A stretch of 64,000 nt of DNA from Novosphingobium silvae (lineage in GTDB: Bacteria > Pseudomonadota > Alphaproteobacteria > Sphingomonadales > Sphingomonadaceae). The notes beneath the pieces are model-generated. The model was not told the DNA's origin. It worked only from the letters and a program-made list of their open reading frames with translations, and made no database searches. Made by a program: the position numbers and the translations under genes. The stretch is from positions 525,418-589,417 of the forward strand of contig NZ_WVTD01000001.1 in assembly GCF_009856825.1 (NCBI RefSeq), given 5' to 3'. Of the stretch, positions 62,608-64,000 are shown one piece after another; position 1 is the first letter of the stretch, and each line of letters begins with the position of its first letter.

Positions 62608-63649
62608 AAGCGGCCATCACCGTGATCGTTTCCGCCGTGGCGGGCGGATGCGTGCCCACAACCGGCGCAAGTCCTTCGCGCGCCCAGTCGCGATCCTGCC
62701 CGGCCCAGAGATCGAGCGTCGCCGCGATCCGGCCGGCGCGTGCGTCAAGCAGCGCCAGCTCGACCGCGTTAGCCGCAGCCTCGGCAACATAGAGAGTGGC
62801 GAAACTGCCGGCCCCGCCGCGATAGGCACTCCGCGCGTCACGAACCGTTCGGCGCGATTCCGCCAGGGCTTGGCCCAGCCTTGCCTCGCGCAGGATCTGG
62901 TCGGCCAGCTTCGCCCGGCGGGGATCGTCCGCCTGCGCCATGGCAAGCGGATCGACCGGCGGATCAGTAAGGGGCAAAGGGGGGGCGAGCCGGGCAGCCA
63001 GCGCCTCGGGCCTCTCGCCGACAAGCCGGGCAAGCTCGCCCACCGCGTCTTCCAGGCGGCCCTGCGCGAACCCGAGTTCGCCCTGGGCCACTTCGTCCTG
63101 CGAGCGGGCGAGTGCTCCGTCCAGAGCGGGAACAAGCCCTGCTTCCCGGCGGAACTGCGCGACTTCGGCGTTGTCCCGAAACTGGTTCCGCAGCGCACTG
63201 CGAATGGCGACGTCCTGCTGCAGGCGGCGCACATCGACGTAGGCAGCGGCGATTTGCCTTGCCAGGCGGGCACGGCGCAAAGCGACACGCTCCACGCGCT
63301 CCTCACGCGCGGCGGGACCGGGCGCCGTGCTCCTGTCGCCCAGGAACCGCCCGATCCGCGCACCGATGCGGCGGGCATCGCTTGCGGTCTCCTCGTCAAA
63401 GCTGCGAAGCGACGCGATCTGGCAGGAAATCTCCTGGCTGGCCTCGAGCCCCTGCCTGACGAGGGCGGCGAGCAAGGGGTCGCTCAGCTGCGTCCACCAA
63501 GCGGGTGCCGCAGGTTGCGCGCTCTGCACGGACGTGTCGCTTCCTGCCACGGCCGGAGTATCCGCCACGCGGCTGCCATTCGCCGTGCATGCCGCGCTCG
63601 CGAAAAGAAGGGCGAGAGCGGCCGGGCGCCCGGTGCGGGCTACTGTCAT
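62600..63649 (-). CDS. TolC/NodT-like efflux protein, apparently lacking beta-barrel strands
   Basis: A 349-residue protein resembling outer-membrane efflux factors. A signal sequence ends near FASAAC (a possible lipobox), and the NodT-family start WWTQLSDPLLAALVRQGLEAS is visible. The helix-rich first-half (VALRRARLARQIAAAYVDVRRL, GLVPALDGALARSQDE) and second-half (AESRRTVRDARSAYRG, FATLYVAEAAANAVELALLDARAG) segments are present. The beta-strand hairpins expected between these helices are missing by eye, and the length is about 100 residues below typical NodT proteins. It is the first gene of an operon with the adaptor and opgG/opgH. Confidence 0.75.
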   Translation of the reverse strand: MTVARTGRPAALALLFASAACTANGSRVADTPAVAGSDTSVQSAQPAAPAWWTQLSDPLLAALVRQGLEASQEISCQIASLRSFDEETASDARRIGARIGRFLGDRSTAPGPAAREERVERVALRRARLARQIAAAYVDVRRLQQDVAIRSALRNQFRDNAEVAQFRREAGLVPALDGALARSQDEVAQGELGFAQGRLEDAVGELARLVGERPEALAARLAPPLPLTDPPVDPLAMAQADDPRRAKLADQILREARLGQALAESRRTVRDARSAYRGGAGSFATLYVAEAAANAVELALLDARAGRIAATLDLWAGQDRDWAREGLAPVVGTHPPATAETITVMAACD

Positions 63650-64000
63650 GAACTTTGTCGACACGGGCAACGCGATAGCACCTGGATGGTGTGAAGCAAT
63701 CTTGCTGCGACAGCGAACGCCGCAGAAGGCCGCAGGCTGCAGTGCGGGCCACGCAAATGTGGGCGGAAGCATGCAAAGGGGCCAGAAGCGCCGGCTCTCC
63801 CTTGGAGTAGCTTCATCCGGAAACCTGCGGGAGAAGCTTGATACGCCGCTTTCATGAAAGTTTTTTGAAAAAGGGTGTTGACCGAATCGAGGGGTAGCTT
63901 TAGAGGGCCGTTCACCGCAGCGGAACGCACCGGTTTTACTGGCTTCTGCGGTTGCTGACATGACGGGCAACGTGCTCCTCGAGATAGAAATCGGGGATGT
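63650..64000. other. Right-edge intergenic region
   Basis: No gene is seen in the last 351 bases. It holds the upstream region of the OMF-like gene on the minus strand and, on the plus strand, an rRNA-type promoter at about 63850-63906 with a leader that runs off the window edge. The visible open frames here are short and unlike any protein family. Confidence 0.6.
63853..63906 (+). promoter_or_regulatory. Probable strong promoter resembling sphingomonad rRNA-operon promoters
   Basis: An AT-rich block (CATGAAAGTTTTTTGAAAAAGG) like an UP element precedes TTGACC (-35, 63878-63883). About 16-17 bases later is a TTAGAG(G) -10-like element, followed by GGCCGTTCACCGC. This layout resembles promoters in front of 16S rRNA genes in sphingomonads. 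The transcribed gene would lie beyond the window. Confidence 0.5.

Noticed and set aside
63650..63970. N-terminal extension of the OMF-like gene upstream of 63649
   Set aside because: The open frame continues, but the extra residues have no family similarity and would bury the signal sequence; they would also overlap the rRNA-type promoter.

Overview
The window is GC-rich, gene-dense chromosomal DNA of an alphaproteobacterium, most likely a sphingomonad (Novosphingobium/Sphingomonas-like; inferred from gene content, not from a search). Pointers are the DUF1013/TrcR regulator, DUF1192, DUF2093 and MmcB families, COQ7-type ubiquinone hydroxylase, bactofilin with an M23 peptidase, many ATGA/GTGA start-stop overlaps, and a promoter at the right edge resembling those in front of sphingomonad rRNA operons. 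I see no insertion sequence, prophage, CRISPR array or toxin-antitoxin pair. Nearly all of the window is core metabolism and envelope biology.

Layout. 0-4 kb: gamma carbonic anhydrase-like protein, DUF167, truncated haemoglobin, and a DNA ligase plus ligase-associated exonuclease pair. 4-10.7 kb: clpA, DUF1192, quinone oxidoreductase, trcR, and an M23 peptidase-bactofilin pair. 11-18 kb: proA-nadD-rsfS-rlmH-envC-ctpA-dsbB-coq7. 18-28 kb: an exported protein of unknown function, a TauE/SafE permease, a dnaJ-yihY-fabI operon, pdxH-CDF transporter, a lipoprotein, a PfkB kinase, a DEDDh exonuclease and a secreted phosphodiesterase. 28-36.6 kb: purD and xseA back to back, M23 peptidase, phytase-like esterase, rpmB, tadA, RNase T2, nadC. 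36.7-47.4 kb: LytTR/LytS two-component pair, DsbA-like protein, BepA-like M48 protease, PAS_5 protein, MFS exporter, DUF2141, sterol desaturase, DEAD-box helicase, mmcB. 47.5 kb: tRNA-Arg(CCG).

47.6-58 kb is a cobalamin locus: a tightly overlapping minus-strand run btuB-DUF1636-cobT-phosphatase-cobS-cobC-cobD-cobQ-cobU behind a cobalamin riboswitch, with cobB diverging from it. It covers corrinoid uptake and the late steps (cobyrinate amidation, aminopropanol attachment, nucleotide loop assembly). The corrin-ring genes, cobN and cobO are not in the window. 58-63.6 kb is a minus-strand operon that places a small TolC/NodT-like protein and a HlyD/MacA-like adaptor ahead of opgG and opgH (osmoregulated periplasmic glucans), with no inner-membrane pump.

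The main non-coding finds are three intergenic 16-bp parS-like palindromes about 7 kb apart (1.46, 8.16 and 15.49 kb), which suggest an origin-proximal centromere region, and a fourth near-match inside a coding region at 52.5 kb. Others are a 15-bp tandem repeat array in the end of cobD, the cobalamin riboswitch, several hairpin terminators, and the rRNA-like promoter at the right edge. The most system-like novelty is the OMF-like/adaptor/OpgGH operon, whose OMF-like member appears to lack the outer-membrane beta-barrel segments.
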